The notes under the pieces are model-generated. The model had not been told where the DNA came from, made no database searches, and saw nothing but the letters and a program-made list of their open reading frames with translations. From Blastocatellia bacterium UBA7656 (GTDB taxonomy: Bacteria; Acidobacteriota; Blastocatellia; UBA7656): a stretch of DNA of 64,000 bases. Both the position numbers and the translations under genes were made by a program. The stretch covers positions 1 through 64,000 of the forward strand of contig DLHY01000059.1 in the NCBI GenBank assembly GCA_002483445.1, read 5' to 3'. This document shows positions 9,648 to 17,620 of this stretch, one piece after another (within the stretch, counting starts at the first letter, position 1; every line of letters starts with the position of its first letter).

Positions 9648-9677
9648 TTGACACCCCGCTGACCGGACGGCTATTCT
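9648..9677 (+). promoter_or_regulatory. Predicted sigma70-type promoter of rpsT
   Basis: TTGACA at 9648-9653 matches the -35 consensus exactly; TATTCT at 9672-9677 is a 4/6 match to the -10 box after an 18-bp spacer. It lies about 50 bp upstream of the rpsT start in the short gap after the kinase gene. Confidence 0.5.
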
Positions 9678-9726
9678 ATCCGTCTTTTTTCACAGGAAAA
9701 TTTATAGCTGTATCGAGGAGAACAAA

Positions 9727-9990
9727 ATGGCAAATCACAAGTCGGCAGAAAAACGGATGAGGCAGACCGAGCGGCGCAACGAAATCAACAACCGCAATCG
9801 CAGCCGCCTGCGCACACAGATCAAATCGCTGCGCGCGGCCATCCAGTCGGGCAATCGAGAGCAGGCCGCCGTGTTGCTTCCTGAAACGGTGTCGCTCATA
9901 GACAAATCAATTCAAAAAGGCGTGCTTCATCAGAACACGGCGGCTCGTCACAAATCGCGGCTCACTGCGAAAGTCAACGCGATGTCCTGA
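9727..9990 (+). CDS. rpsT: 30S ribosomal protein S20
   Basis: A 16S-rRNA-binding protein of the small ribosomal subunit. The MANHKSAEKRMRQTERRN start is the family signature, followed by the helical, strongly basic body and the conserved GVLHQNTAARHKSRL C-terminal segment. At 87 residues it is full length. GAGGAG at 9715-9720 gives a good ribosome-binding site. A strong bidirectional terminator follows. In many bacteria rpsT neighbours holA; here an encapsulin gene sits between them. Confidence 0.97.
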   Translation: MANHKSAEKRMRQTERRNEINNRNRSRLRTQIKSLRAAIQSGNREQAAVLLPETVSLIDKSIQKGVLHQNTAARHKSRLTAKVNAMS

Positions 9991-10016
9991 TCGAAGGCCG
10001 CAAAAAATCTCTTCAT

Positions 10017-10062
10017 AAAAGAAAAAAAGAGAACGATTCGAATCGTTCTCTTTTTTTCTTTT
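10017..10062. terminator. Bidirectional intrinsic terminator, perfect palindrome
   Basis: A 46-nt perfect palindrome centred between 10039 and 10040, with core GAACGATT-CGAATCGTTC flanked by A-rich sequence on the left and T-rich on the right. It forms a strong hairpin with a U-tract in both directions, fitting its place between two convergent genes (rpsT and the encapsulin gene). Confidence 0.92.
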
Positions 10063-10076
10063 GATCGCGCCTCAGG

Positions 10077-10946
10077 CTATTTCGCGCGCTTCGATTTCCC
10101 TTCGGCAGGCGGCTCAAGAGTGCATATCGAGCCATGTCGTTTGATCCTCAGATAAACGCTCTCGAAGACTCTGAACGGATGATTCATGTGTTCCGCGCCG
10201 AGATAAGCCACCGTCAAATCCTGCGCGACCGCCAGATCGAAATTCTGCGCTCCCGTCGACACGATCATTCCCAAGCCGTCTTTGATGAGCGGCGATTGAT
10301 AGACTCCATCTGTGATCAATTGGCGCACGTGTTCTATTTCAAGCACGCCCGTGCCGGGATGAACCTGATGCATCTGAGTGTAAAGTCGCGGGCTGACGAC
10401 CATCGCGTAAGGCCCGTAGAAACCGGCTTCCACAAGCGTCTGCGAGGCATCGACCACGTCTTTGAAAGCATTGCCCGATTCCGTCCAGTCGCGGCGAGTT
10501 AGAATCTGGCGACCATCGACGACCATCAATCCTTCGTAGCCCATCTCTTGGTAGCCGTTGAATATCAGATCGTCTTCGGCGTCAGCGCAAAAGGCAGCCG
10601 CGCCCGCCGCCGCCGAAGTGTCGAGAGGAGTGCCGCTCTGACGGGCGGTTTCGATGTCGCGCCAGTGAAGAATGAAATCCTTGTAGATCAGAGGAATGAT
10701 TCCGCTCTCGCGTCGAATCGAGCGAACGGGATCGGATTCTTCTTCGCCCATAAGTCCCACGCGGCCAATCGTCGTGCCTGAGAAATGATCATGCACGATA
10801 GTCTGAATGCCGGGACCCAGCGGGCCGTGAAGGTCTACCACCCGACGACCGACTAACCGCTTGCGAGCCACTTCGATGACCACCGATTTTATATTTTCCC
10901 ATTCCTGATCGTTGAGCGGATTTTCTTCGTGAGCAAATATAGCCAT
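10077..10946 (-). CDS. Encapsulin nanocompartment shell protein (linocin M18/HK97-fold family)
   Basis: Self-assembling shell protein of a family 1 encapsulin, related to the HK97 phage capsid fold. Family signatures are visible: PLNDQEWENI and VGRRVVDLHGP at the N-terminus, the PLDTSAAAGAAAFCADAEDD stretch, GFYGPYAMVVSPRLY, and the AQDLTVAYLGAE and C-terminal segments. At 289 residues it is slightly longer than typical (about 265-280). ATG 10946 is chosen because GGAGGG lies 8 nt upstream; the open frame further upstream crosses a repeat. Encapsulins store iron or enclose peroxidases or other cargo encoded next door, but no ferritin-like, hemerythrin-like or DyP peroxidase gene is adjacent. 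Cargo must therefore be encoded elsewhere, or its gene has been lost here. Confidence 0.88.
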   Translation of the reverse strand: MAIFAHEENPLNDQEWENIKSVVIEVARKRLVGRRVVDLHGPLGPGIQTIVHDHFSGTTIGRVGLMGEEESDPVRSIRRESGIIPLIYKDFILHWRDIETARQSGTPLDTSAAAGAAAFCADAEDDLIFNGYQEMGYEGLMVVDGRQILTRRDWTESGNAFKDVVDASQTLVEAGFYGPYAMVVSPRLYTQMHQVHPGTGVLEIEHVRQLITDGVYQSPLIKDGLGMIVSTGAQNFDLAVAQDLTVAYLGAEHMNHPFRVFESVYLRIKRHGSICTLEPPAEGKSKRAK

Positions 10947-10977
10947 CTCGCAGTCCCTCCGACGCCCGAAAAATAAA

Positions 10978-11050
10978 ATGATGAGCGGTGAGTCGCGAGT
11001 AATGAGTTTCAACGACTCATCACTCATTACTCATCGCCCATCACCAGTCA
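10978..11050. repeat. Heptamer-array hairpin (unit like ACTCATC)
   Basis: The left side reads in 7-nt steps as GATGAGC, GGTGAGT, CGCGAGT, AATGAGT; the right side as ACTCATC, ACTCATT, ACTCATC, GCCCATC, ACCAGTC. The inner arms pair (ATGAGT with ACTCAT) around a 7-nt loop. It lies between the encapsulin gene and holA and touches the holA stop region. Confidence 0.75.
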
Positions 11051-12160
11051 TTGGAATATACCCCAGCCTACGCTTTCGGGCAAAGTCAATTCGCAGATCA
11101 AAATTTCAAGCTGAAGTCGCGGAGTGGCGAGCGAACTTTTTATCGCATCATCGACCTGAGCGATGCGGCGCAATCCGCGAACGATCTCTTCGCGCGACGT
11201 GCGATTCAATCGAGCGTTGAAATGTTTCGCGCGCGGCCCGTACTGCCCGGTCGCTTTCATCACTTCTTCCTGGGGAGTCTGCCGCGCTATGAGTTCCTTG
11301 CCCGCAAGCATACGGCGATAGAGACCGGCTATCGAGCCGACTACCACGACAGGCTCCGCGCCGTCTTCGAGCATTCTATGGAGCAGGCGAAGCGCGCGTT
11401 TTCTGTCACGCTCCATTATCGCGTCCCATATCTCGAAGCCCGAATGCTCGCGCGCTCTCGGCACCATCTGATCGACGATAGCGTTGTTGATGATGCTGCC
11501 TTCCGAGTATGCGGCGAGCTTTTCAAGTTCGTTCGAGAGTCGGCTCATTCGCGTACCCGTAAGTCCTATGAGATGGCCGAGCGCGTTCGGCTCTATGCGA
11601 CAGTTGCGGCGTTTGAGGAACTGTTCGGCCCACTTGGCCGCCTGCTGGTCAGTGGGGTGATCGAACGAAAAGACCGCGCAGGCTTTCATCAGGGCGGTCG
11701 TAATCTTGCGCCGCTGATCGAGCGAGCGGGATTGAAAAACCACAGTCGCAGTCGAGGCGGGCCGCTTGAGGTATTCGAATACGAGATCGTTTTCTTCTTC
11801 GCGGATTTTATCGAAGTCGCGGATGATGACCACTCTGCGCGAAGCCGCCATAGGCCATTGATTGGCCGCGTCTATGGCCATCGCTGCTGTGGCTTTCGGG
11901 CCTGCGGGCGAAATCTCCGAGCCTATGGAGAAGAGTGCGATATTGAAGATGCGGCTCGCTTCATCAATCGTGTTGTAAAGCAAGCGCACAGCGCGCGTGT
12001 GGAGATAATCTTCCTCGCCCGTGAAGAGGTAGAGCGATTCGACGTGGCCTTCTTTTATCTGTCGGCGGAAATCGTCGTAGCTGAGCGCGTCGAGTTTTTT
12101 CTTTCTGCTCACTCCTGGCAGATTAGCAAACTCGTCATTGCGATGAAAGCAGGATCGCAA
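11048..12160 (-). CDS. holA: DNA polymerase III subunit delta
   Basis: Clamp-loader subunit that opens the beta sliding clamp during DNA replication. The conserved SLYLFTGEEDYL segment near the N-terminus, the ATPase-like but catalytically inactive core, and the C-terminal RFEIWDAIMERD-like helical region with the final LxxLQLEILICEL stretch fit the delta subunit. The start is uncertain: TTG 12160 has a plausible AGAGGGA upstream; GTG 12112 gives the usual family N-terminus but has its purine-rich sequence too close. About 355-370 residues, a little longer than usual. It is separated from rpsT by the encapsulin gene and a heptamer repeat. Confidence 0.82.
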   Translation of the reverse strand: MRSCFHRNDEFANLPGVSRKKKLDALSYDDFRRQIKEGHVESLYLFTGEEDYLHTRAVRLLYNTIDEASRIFNIALFSIGSEISPAGPKATAAMAIDAANQWPMAASRRVVIIRDFDKIREEENDLVFEYLKRPASTATVVFQSRSLDQRRKITTALMKACAVFSFDHPTDQQAAKWAEQFLKRRNCRIEPNALGHLIGLTGTRMSRLSNELEKLAAYSEGSIINNAIVDQMVPRAREHSGFEIWDAIMERDRKRALRLLHRMLEDGAEPVVVVGSIAGLYRRMLAGKELIARQTPQEEVMKATGQYGPRAKHFNARLNRTSREEIVRGLRRIAQVDDAIKSSLATPRLQLEILICELTLPESVGWGIFQ

Positions 12161-12241
12161 GAAATCCCTCTCTTATGGGCCGAGAGAGATTCTCATTGAC
12201 ACATCGATTCATCGAGGTGTCTATCGCTGCGACGCTCACCC

Positions 12242-12330
12242 GAACGGTTTCAACCGTTTTCCGCCTGCAAAACCGTTGAAACGGTTGAAGACATGCGTGA
12301 GGTTCTACTTCACCCCGCTGAAGCAGGGTG
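12242..12330. repeat. Intergenic inverted-repeat elements
   Basis: Two imperfect inverted copies of a motif like AACGGTTTCAACCGTTTT (12243-12260 and 12269-12287), followed by a short hairpin CACCC...GGGTG at 12311-12330. The whole 274-bp gap between holA and the next gene has no other recognisable content. This looks like a dispersed intergenic repeat rather than a gene. Confidence 0.5.
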
Positions 12331-12446
12331 TTAATGAGAAGGATTGCTCACTCGTTTTCTTTCTTCCATAGCCCCGCTGTTTCTGAGAGGTTGCAAAGGC
12401 GGAGTGCGTATTGTACAAGTAGCCGTGCAGGAATATGGAGACTTTT

Positions 12447-13295
12447 ATGCGCATCTGTTTTTTGATGGAACCTCCCAGAAGCCAGACCTCGGTCACTTAT
12501 GAAATACTCGACCAGTTGAAAGCGGGCGGCGCTGAGGTCGATGTAGTCACCGAGCGATCAGGACTTGTCGATCTGGAAAACTTCAAATTCGATTACGACT
12601 TCTATCTTTTCAAGTCGCATTCTCCGATGGCCGAATCCCTCGCCGCCGCTGCGCATTATCGCGGCTGCCGACTGCTCAACGAGTACCCGGCCACGATGAA
12701 AGTGCGCGACAAAATTCTGACCTGCCTCATGCTGCTTCAGGCAGGCATTCCCACGCCGAAAACTTTCGTCACCGACTCGATAGAAACCCTCAGAGATGTC
12801 GTCCGCGAAATGCCCATTGTCGTCAAGCCTTATCGCGGGCGGCGCGGTCAGGGAATAGAAGTCTGCATGAACGAGGCGGACTTCGATCAACTCATCGCCC
12901 GACGCGAATCGGGGGAGTCGGATGAAGACGAGGGGGGCGAAGACGGAACGGCTCTCGGCGAAAGGCTCATATTCGCTCAGGAGTATTGCGAACACGAGCC
13001 TTACGATTACAAGGCTTATGCCGTCGGCGATTATGTGCATGTCATACGTCGAGTATTTCCGGCCAAGACCAAAGAAGAAAAACTCGGCACGCCCGTAGAA
13101 GATGACCCCGAATTGATCGATCTTGTGCGCAGGTGCGGGCGACTGTTCGGGCTTGAGCTTTACGGAGTCGATCTCATAAAGACGAACGAAGGATTTTCAG
13201 TCATAGAAGTGAACTGCTTTCCCGGCTACAAAGGCGTTCCCCAGGGTGGGGAGCGCATAGCGCGATTCATTTTTGATCGCGCCGAAGGTCGCTGA
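12447..13295 (+). CDS. ATP-grasp enzyme of the RimK/ITPK type (copy 1)
   Basis: ATP-grasp fold: it couples ATP to formation of an acyl-phosphate or to phosphoryl transfer. IVVKPYRGRRGQGIEV is the nucleotide-binding loop, DYKAYAVGDYVHVIRR the second half of the grasp, and LELYGVDLIK plus VIEVNCFPGYKGVP the Mg-binding end. The NxFPGYxGV signature resembles inositol 1,3,4-trisphosphate 5/6-kinase more than RimK (NxSPGLEGI), but both families share the fold. A Glu/Asp/Gly-rich insertion near residues 153-165 is unusual. ATG 12447 is chosen over 12435 because GGAG lies 6 nt upstream. It is followed after 17 bp by the FHA-pseudokinase-MFS gene, surely co-transcribed. Substrate unknown. Confidence 0.75.
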   Translation: MRICFLMEPPRSQTSVTYEILDQLKAGGAEVDVVTERSGLVDLENFKFDYDFYLFKSHSPMAESLAAAAHYRGCRLLNEYPATMKVRDKILTCLMLLQAGIPTPKTFVTDSIETLRDVVREMPIVVKPYRGRRGQGIEVCMNEADFDQLIARRESGESDEDEGGEDGTALGERLIFAQEYCEHEPYDYKAYAVGDYVHVIRRVFPAKTKEEKLGTPVEDDPELIDLVRRCGRLFGLELYGVDLIKTNEGFSVIEVNCFPGYKGVPQGGERIARFIFDRAEGR

Positions 13296-13312
13296 CGATT
13301 TAGGGTCTGCCA

Positions 13313-16300
13313 GTGAAAAGATGCCCCGTCTGCAACAGGGAATTACCCGATCAGTTGAATTTCTGTCCGCGCGACGGGACGAGACTGCCCGAACTGGAAA
13401 AGCCAGCCCCGCCTGAACCTCGAAAGATTCTCAAAGCCACTCTTACGTTTCGCACGCCCGACGGGGTTCTTCGCGAAGCTGCGCTCGCGGACACTCCGAC
13501 CGGAATCGGCAGCGCGGAAGAAAACATAATCTCCATCGCTGATCCGACCATCAGCCGGTTTCACGCAGTCGTCGAGCGTCAGGGCAATCGTTTCGTCGTC
13601 ATCGCCGCAGGCCAGCGCGCAGAGGTGACAGTCAACGACGCACGCATCGATATCAAGGGGCGGCCTCTCGATGACGGCGACGTGATCATCATCGGACAGA
13701 CTCGCTTCGTCTTCAATGTGATCGATCAGACTCCGCCGCCTGCCGCGACTGAAGCTGAAACCGTAATCGCAAATCAGCCTCCCACTGCCACGCGCGAGGT
13801 TTCTCTCACGGACGATGAGAAATCGCAGCTTCGACAGCCGACGCCTCAACAGATTCAGCCCGAACCGCCGCCTCGAAGGGTCGAGCCAATTCCGCCTCAA
13901 GCCGTCAGGCCGCCAGTTCAGAGGCAGGAGATGAAAGACCTCAGCGACACGCTGCTCGACGGGCGTTATCACATCGATTGGAAAATCACTGAGGGGACTA
14001 CCAGCGCCATTTACAGAGCGCGCCGCGTTCTGCTCGGCGACAAGGTTGCCGTGCGTGTGCTCAATCCCGAATTGGTCCGCGATCCCGGCGCGCTCGAACG
14101 ATTTCGCCGCCACGCGCAGGTCGCCGCGCGCATCCGCCATCCGAATTCAGTTCAGATTTTCGACTACGGCACCACGCCCGACGGAGTCGTTTACATAGTC
14201 GAAGAGTTGCTCACAGGAATGACGCTTCGCGATATGCTGCTGCGCGAGCGCGGGCTGACGCTTTCACGGGTCGTGAGCATCTTCAATCAGATTTGCGGCG
14301 CGGTTCATGCGGCTCACATCAACGGCATAGTGTTGCGCGACCTCAAGCCTGAATCGATATTCATCGAACACGGAGCAGACGGAAAAGAAATCATCAAGGT
14401 CGGCGGCTACGGATTGGCGAAGATATCTCAGGCGACCGACATAGGTCGGACAGTCGCAGGTCAGGCCAAAGTGCTGGGCGATCCTCATTATCGCTCGCCG
14501 GAACAGTGGATGGAATCGCCGCTCGATTCGCGCTCGGATGTTTACTCGCTCGGCATAATACTTTTCGAAATGCTCACGGGCCTCGTTCCCTTCGACGCGC
14601 ACGATCCGCTTGAGATAGCCCGGATGCATATTCAGATTCCCGCTCCGGACATCACGGAATACGGAAGACCTGATCTCGACGAAGGCGTTGCTGTGGTCGT
14701 CCTGCGCGCATTAGCGAAAGACCCGGCCCAACGGCAGCCGACCGCGCTTTACCTTGCGGCCGAGTTTGAAGCCGCGTCGGGAGCGATGGGCGGATTCGTC
14801 GGCAGAGCCATAAATCGCGCCACCGGGTTTGTGCCTATGGCGAGAGTCGTCATCCCGTCCGCGCCCGCGCCCGTCCCGGAAGGCGAAGCGGCGCTGCCTT
14901 CGGTCGTGGCTAAAGAAGAGGAGAAAGCGGGCGGCGCATTCAATCGCGTGATCATCGCGCTGATGGCCGAAGCCTTCATCTCGCGATTGTCGAACGGGAT
15001 GATAAAAACCGCTCTTCCAATTTACGCGCTGTTGGTGTTCGGCCTGAACATAACGGAAGTCGTCGGACTGGTGCTTATTCAAAACGTCGTGCCTCTGTTT
15101 ATGCGCCCGCTTTTCGGCACGTGGGCGGACAGGTACGGCAAGAAAAAAATCTTTTTGATCTCCCTCTTCATCAGGACGATAGTTGGCGTGCTGTATGCCA
15201 TTGCGAATGTGCCTCTGCTGTTCGGCATCGGCGTCGTTCGCGGGATAGCCGATTCGGCCAAAGGGCCATCGGCCTCGGCCATGATCGCCGACAACACGGA
15301 TGAAAGGCACATAGCGAAGGCTTATTCGTGGTACACGACGACCAAATCGACATCGGGCGGAATAGGCGAGGCGCTGGCCGCTTTCCTGCTCATATTTCTT
15401 CTGGTCGTGCTCGGAGCGAACCGGACTGTGACGGCAAAGGTGGCTGTGCTTGAAGGCGCTACGACAGCCGGAGCGCCCATCGAAGAGATCGTGCGAGACC
15501 CCGCCGATGCTGTCGTGGGCCAGCCCCTCAAAGGACAGGAGAATGATCCGCAGGCGCGAAAAGTCGCCCGCGTCGATACGCGCAATCTTCCATTGAGCGC
15601 GATTCCTCTTGAAGACCTCCCGAAAGTCGTGGAGGGAACTTTTCTCAAAAAGGCTCTCATCGCCATCTTTATCGCTGCTACTATTCTTTCATCTCTTTCG
15701 CTCCTGCTGGTCTGGGTGTTCATAAAAGAAAAACCAAAAGTGAAGCAGAAAAAAGATAAGGGGAAAGAAAAGACCAGCCTCGCCCTTGCAATCGTGCCAA
15801 AGGAGAAAGAGCCGAATGTATGGGCTTTCGCTCTGCTGGGCGCGGCGCTGACGGCTCCGGCTTACATGGTGACGGGCGAGTTTTTCACCGTGCTTGTGAT
15901 CAAGCTTCAGATCACGGGAACGGCGCTCGGATTGATAAAGCTCATTTCAGAAACCATCGTCCCTCTCTTCTTCGGCCCGTTCTTCGGCTACCTGGCCGAC
16001 CGCTTAGGCACAGGCAAAGTTATAGGGCTGCGCTCGATTGCCAACATAATAACATCGGGGTTGTTCTGGATAACGCCGTGGTTTGCGGGAGTGATGCTCA
16101 GTTTCATGATCGGCCTTGCGCGGGCCATAGATGAGATAGGCAAAGCCGCATTCAAACCGACGTGGGGAGCGATAGCGGCGAAGGTATCGAGTTTCAATCT
16201 GGCGAATCGAAGCCGGACGATGGGCATACTCGAAGGCGGAGTCGACGCTTCGGACCTTGCGTTCCCGCCGCTGGCAGGTCTCCTGTTTCAATACTTCTCG

Positions 16301-16387
16301 CTCGGATATCTGATGCTCGTGCGATTGATTATCGCCGCGATAGCCGAAGTCTATGCCATAGTTCTGATGCGAAAATATCGTGTTTGA
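13313..16387 (+). CDS. Zinc ribbon-FHA-pseudokinase-MFS transporter fusion
   Basis: A 1024-residue multidomain protein. Order: zinc ribbon (Cys4, Cys7, Cys18, then Asp/Gly), FHA phosphothreonine-binding domain (about 60-137, with SRFHA retained), Pro-rich linker, kinase-like domain (about 219-487), linker, then a 12-helix major-facilitator transporter (about 543-1020) with a roughly 90-residue loop after the fifth or sixth helix. The kinase part has lost key residues: the beta3 Lys is Arg248, the alphaC Glu is His267, the HRDxKPxN Asn is Ser348, DFG is Gly365-Tyr-Gly, and the Gly-loop is TEGTTSA; only Asp343 remains. It is therefore very probably a pseudokinase. The transporter part is homologous to the MFS gene at 23276. 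Start GTG 13313 with AGGG 7 nt upstream. Confidence 0.85.
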   Translation: MKRCPVCNRELPDQLNFCPRDGTRLPELEKPAPPEPRKILKATLTFRTPDGVLREAALADTPTGIGSAEENIISIADPTISRFHAVVERQGNRFVVIAAGQRAEVTVNDARIDIKGRPLDDGDVIIIGQTRFVFNVIDQTPPPAATEAETVIANQPPTATREVSLTDDEKSQLRQPTPQQIQPEPPPRRVEPIPPQAVRPPVQRQEMKDLSDTLLDGRYHIDWKITEGTTSAIYRARRVLLGDKVAVRVLNPELVRDPGALERFRRHAQVAARIRHPNSVQIFDYGTTPDGVVYIVEELLTGMTLRDMLLRERGLTLSRVVSIFNQICGAVHAAHINGIVLRDLKPESIFIEHGADGKEIIKVGGYGLAKISQATDIGRTVAGQAKVLGDPHYRSPEQWMESPLDSRSDVYSLGIILFEMLTGLVPFDAHDPLEIARMHIQIPAPDITEYGRPDLDEGVAVVVLRALAKDPAQRQPTALYLAAEFEAASGAMGGFVGRAINRATGFVPMARVVIPSAPAPVPEGEAALPSVVAKEEEKAGGAFNRVIIALMAEAFISRLSNGMIKTALPIYALLVFGLNITEVVGLVLIQNVVPLFMRPLFGTWADRYGKKKIFLISLFIRTIVGVLYAIANVPLLFGIGVVRGIADSAKGPSASAMIADNTDERHIAKAYSWYTTTKSTSGGIGEALAAFLLIFLLVVLGANRTVTAKVAVLEGATTAGAPIEEIVRDPADAVVGQPLKGQENDPQARKVARVDTRNLPLSAIPLEDLPKVVEGTFLKKALIAIFIAATILSSLSLLLVWVFIKEKPKVKQKKDKGKEKTSLALAIVPKEKEPNVWAFALLGAALTAPAYMVTGEFFTVLVIKLQITGTALGLIKLISETIVPLFFGPFFGYLADRLGTGKVIGLRSIANIITSGLFWITPWFAGVMLSFMIGLARAIDEIGKAAFKPTWGAIAAKVSSFNLANRSRTMGILEGGVDASDLAFPPLAGLLFQYFSLGYLMLVRLIIAAIAEVYAIVLMRKYRV

Positions 16388-16392
16388 ATCTC

Positions 16393-17310
16393 TCACGGAC
16401 GATGATGGATCGATCCGCGATGAATCGTCTTCCCCATTTCATCTATAGCCGCAAAGCTCAACCGGTCTTCGACTAAAGTTACGATGAGGAAATGCCTGTG
16501 CTGATCGCTTCCGGCAAGGATCGTCTTGCCTGCGTTGCGCAATCCGCCTTTGTGCAGTTTCCCGCCCGCGCCTGAGATTATGTAATCGATGCCATCGACT
16601 GTAGGGAGTCTGGCGAAAAAGTGTTCGTGGCCCGTAAAGACGACCCTCACGCCTCCGCGTTTGAGAACCGGCACGATAGTTGAAATCATGCCGTCGTTGT
16701 TGCCGTGACGGGTTCCGGGCGAATAAGGAGGGTGATGAAAGAAAGCTATTTTCCATCGCGCCCGTGATACGGCAAGCGCGCCATCGAGCCAGGGAAGCTG
16801 ATCTAGGTGCGCGCCTTCCAACAGCGATGTCGAATCGATAGTGAAGAATTCGACCAGATCGCCCGCAGGCGCGAAGTTGTAAGCTCGGCGACCTCCCATG
16901 TTGAAACCCGCGTAAGACATCTCTTCCCTGTCGCAGCGGATGTCGTGATTGCCAAGCGTGGCGAAGAATTTCACTCCGCGTTCGAGCAGCGATCGGTAAG
17001 GCTCCTCGAACACTTCGCCGATTTTTTTGAAGTCGCCGCCGTAGATGTTATCTCCCATCATCAGGACGAAATCGAAGGGGCGGCGATTATGCTCTTTGAG
17101 CATCAGTCGGGCGATTTTCAGTTGGAAGGCATCGCCCGTTCCCGTGTCGCCTACGACGACGAAGCGCAAACCTCCGGCGGGTTCCTCTTCGCTCGCGTCA
17201 ACGGCGCTTGCGGGCGGCTGTGTGGATTGAGACTGATCGCCCCGGATCGAAGCGAAAGGAAAAGAGAAAAGCAGCGAGATTATGAACAGAGCGCGCAGGT
17301 ATCGAGCCAT
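16393..17310 (-). CDS. Secreted metallophosphatase, purple acid phosphatase-like
   Basis: Hydrolyses phosphate esters with a two-metal centre. A signal peptide (residues 1-23) is followed by the calcineurin-like motifs in order: VVGDTG, MMGDNIYGG, LGNHD, FFHHPPY and FTGHEHFF, the set seen in purple/tartrate-resistant acid phosphatases. At 305 residues it is a compact, single-domain member. ATG 17310 is chosen because GGAG lies 6 nt upstream; the open frame extends 12 codons further without support. It converges with the fusion transporter gene (5-bp gap) and could release phosphate from substrates handled by the neighbouring system, but substrate specificity is not readable. Confidence 0.82.
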   Translation of the reverse strand: MARYLRALFIISLLFSFPFASIRGDQSQSTQPPASAVDASEEEPAGGLRFVVVGDTGTGDAFQLKIARLMLKEHNRRPFDFVLMMGDNIYGGDFKKIGEVFEEPYRSLLERGVKFFATLGNHDIRCDREEMSYAGFNMGGRRAYNFAPAGDLVEFFTIDSTSLLEGAHLDQLPWLDGALAVSRARWKIAFFHHPPYSPGTRHGNNDGMISTIVPVLKRGGVRVVFTGHEHFFARLPTVDGIDYIISGAGGKLHKGGLRNAGKTILAGSDQHRHFLIVTLVEDRLSFAAIDEMGKTIHRGSIHHRP

Positions 17311-17620
17311 TATGATCTCCGCAAAAGATGTTTCCCGGAGGCGCACTTTCCAGCGCGCGCGATTTACTCATCAGGCGCGCTGAATCGCGACGATTCGTCG
17401 CTCTGCGCACGCCCTCCAGGTTTATGACCACGTTTCAGTTTACCTCAAACTCTTTCCCGCGCAGAAGCGAGCGGTGAGGATTTTACGGGTCGCTTTTTGA
17501 CATTTGCGCAATCAGTAATGCGGTGTATGATAAAGGCTCCACGAGCCTTCCGGCTTGGATCAAAAATTCGCATCTGCCTCAGGATGTGTATAGCTCGATG
17601 CTTTAACAAAGGAGAAAATC

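Noticed and set aside
11051..12199. Antisense open frame across holA
   Set aside because: holA motifs are on the other strand; no family features in this frame.
13313..16387. Active Ser/Thr kinase
   Set aside because: Lys, Glu, Asn and DFG Asp positions are all replaced; treated as pseudokinase.
17497..17530. Promoter TTGACA/TATGAT before the 17621 gene
   Set aside because: The spacer is about 23 bp, too long for a sigma70 promoter.
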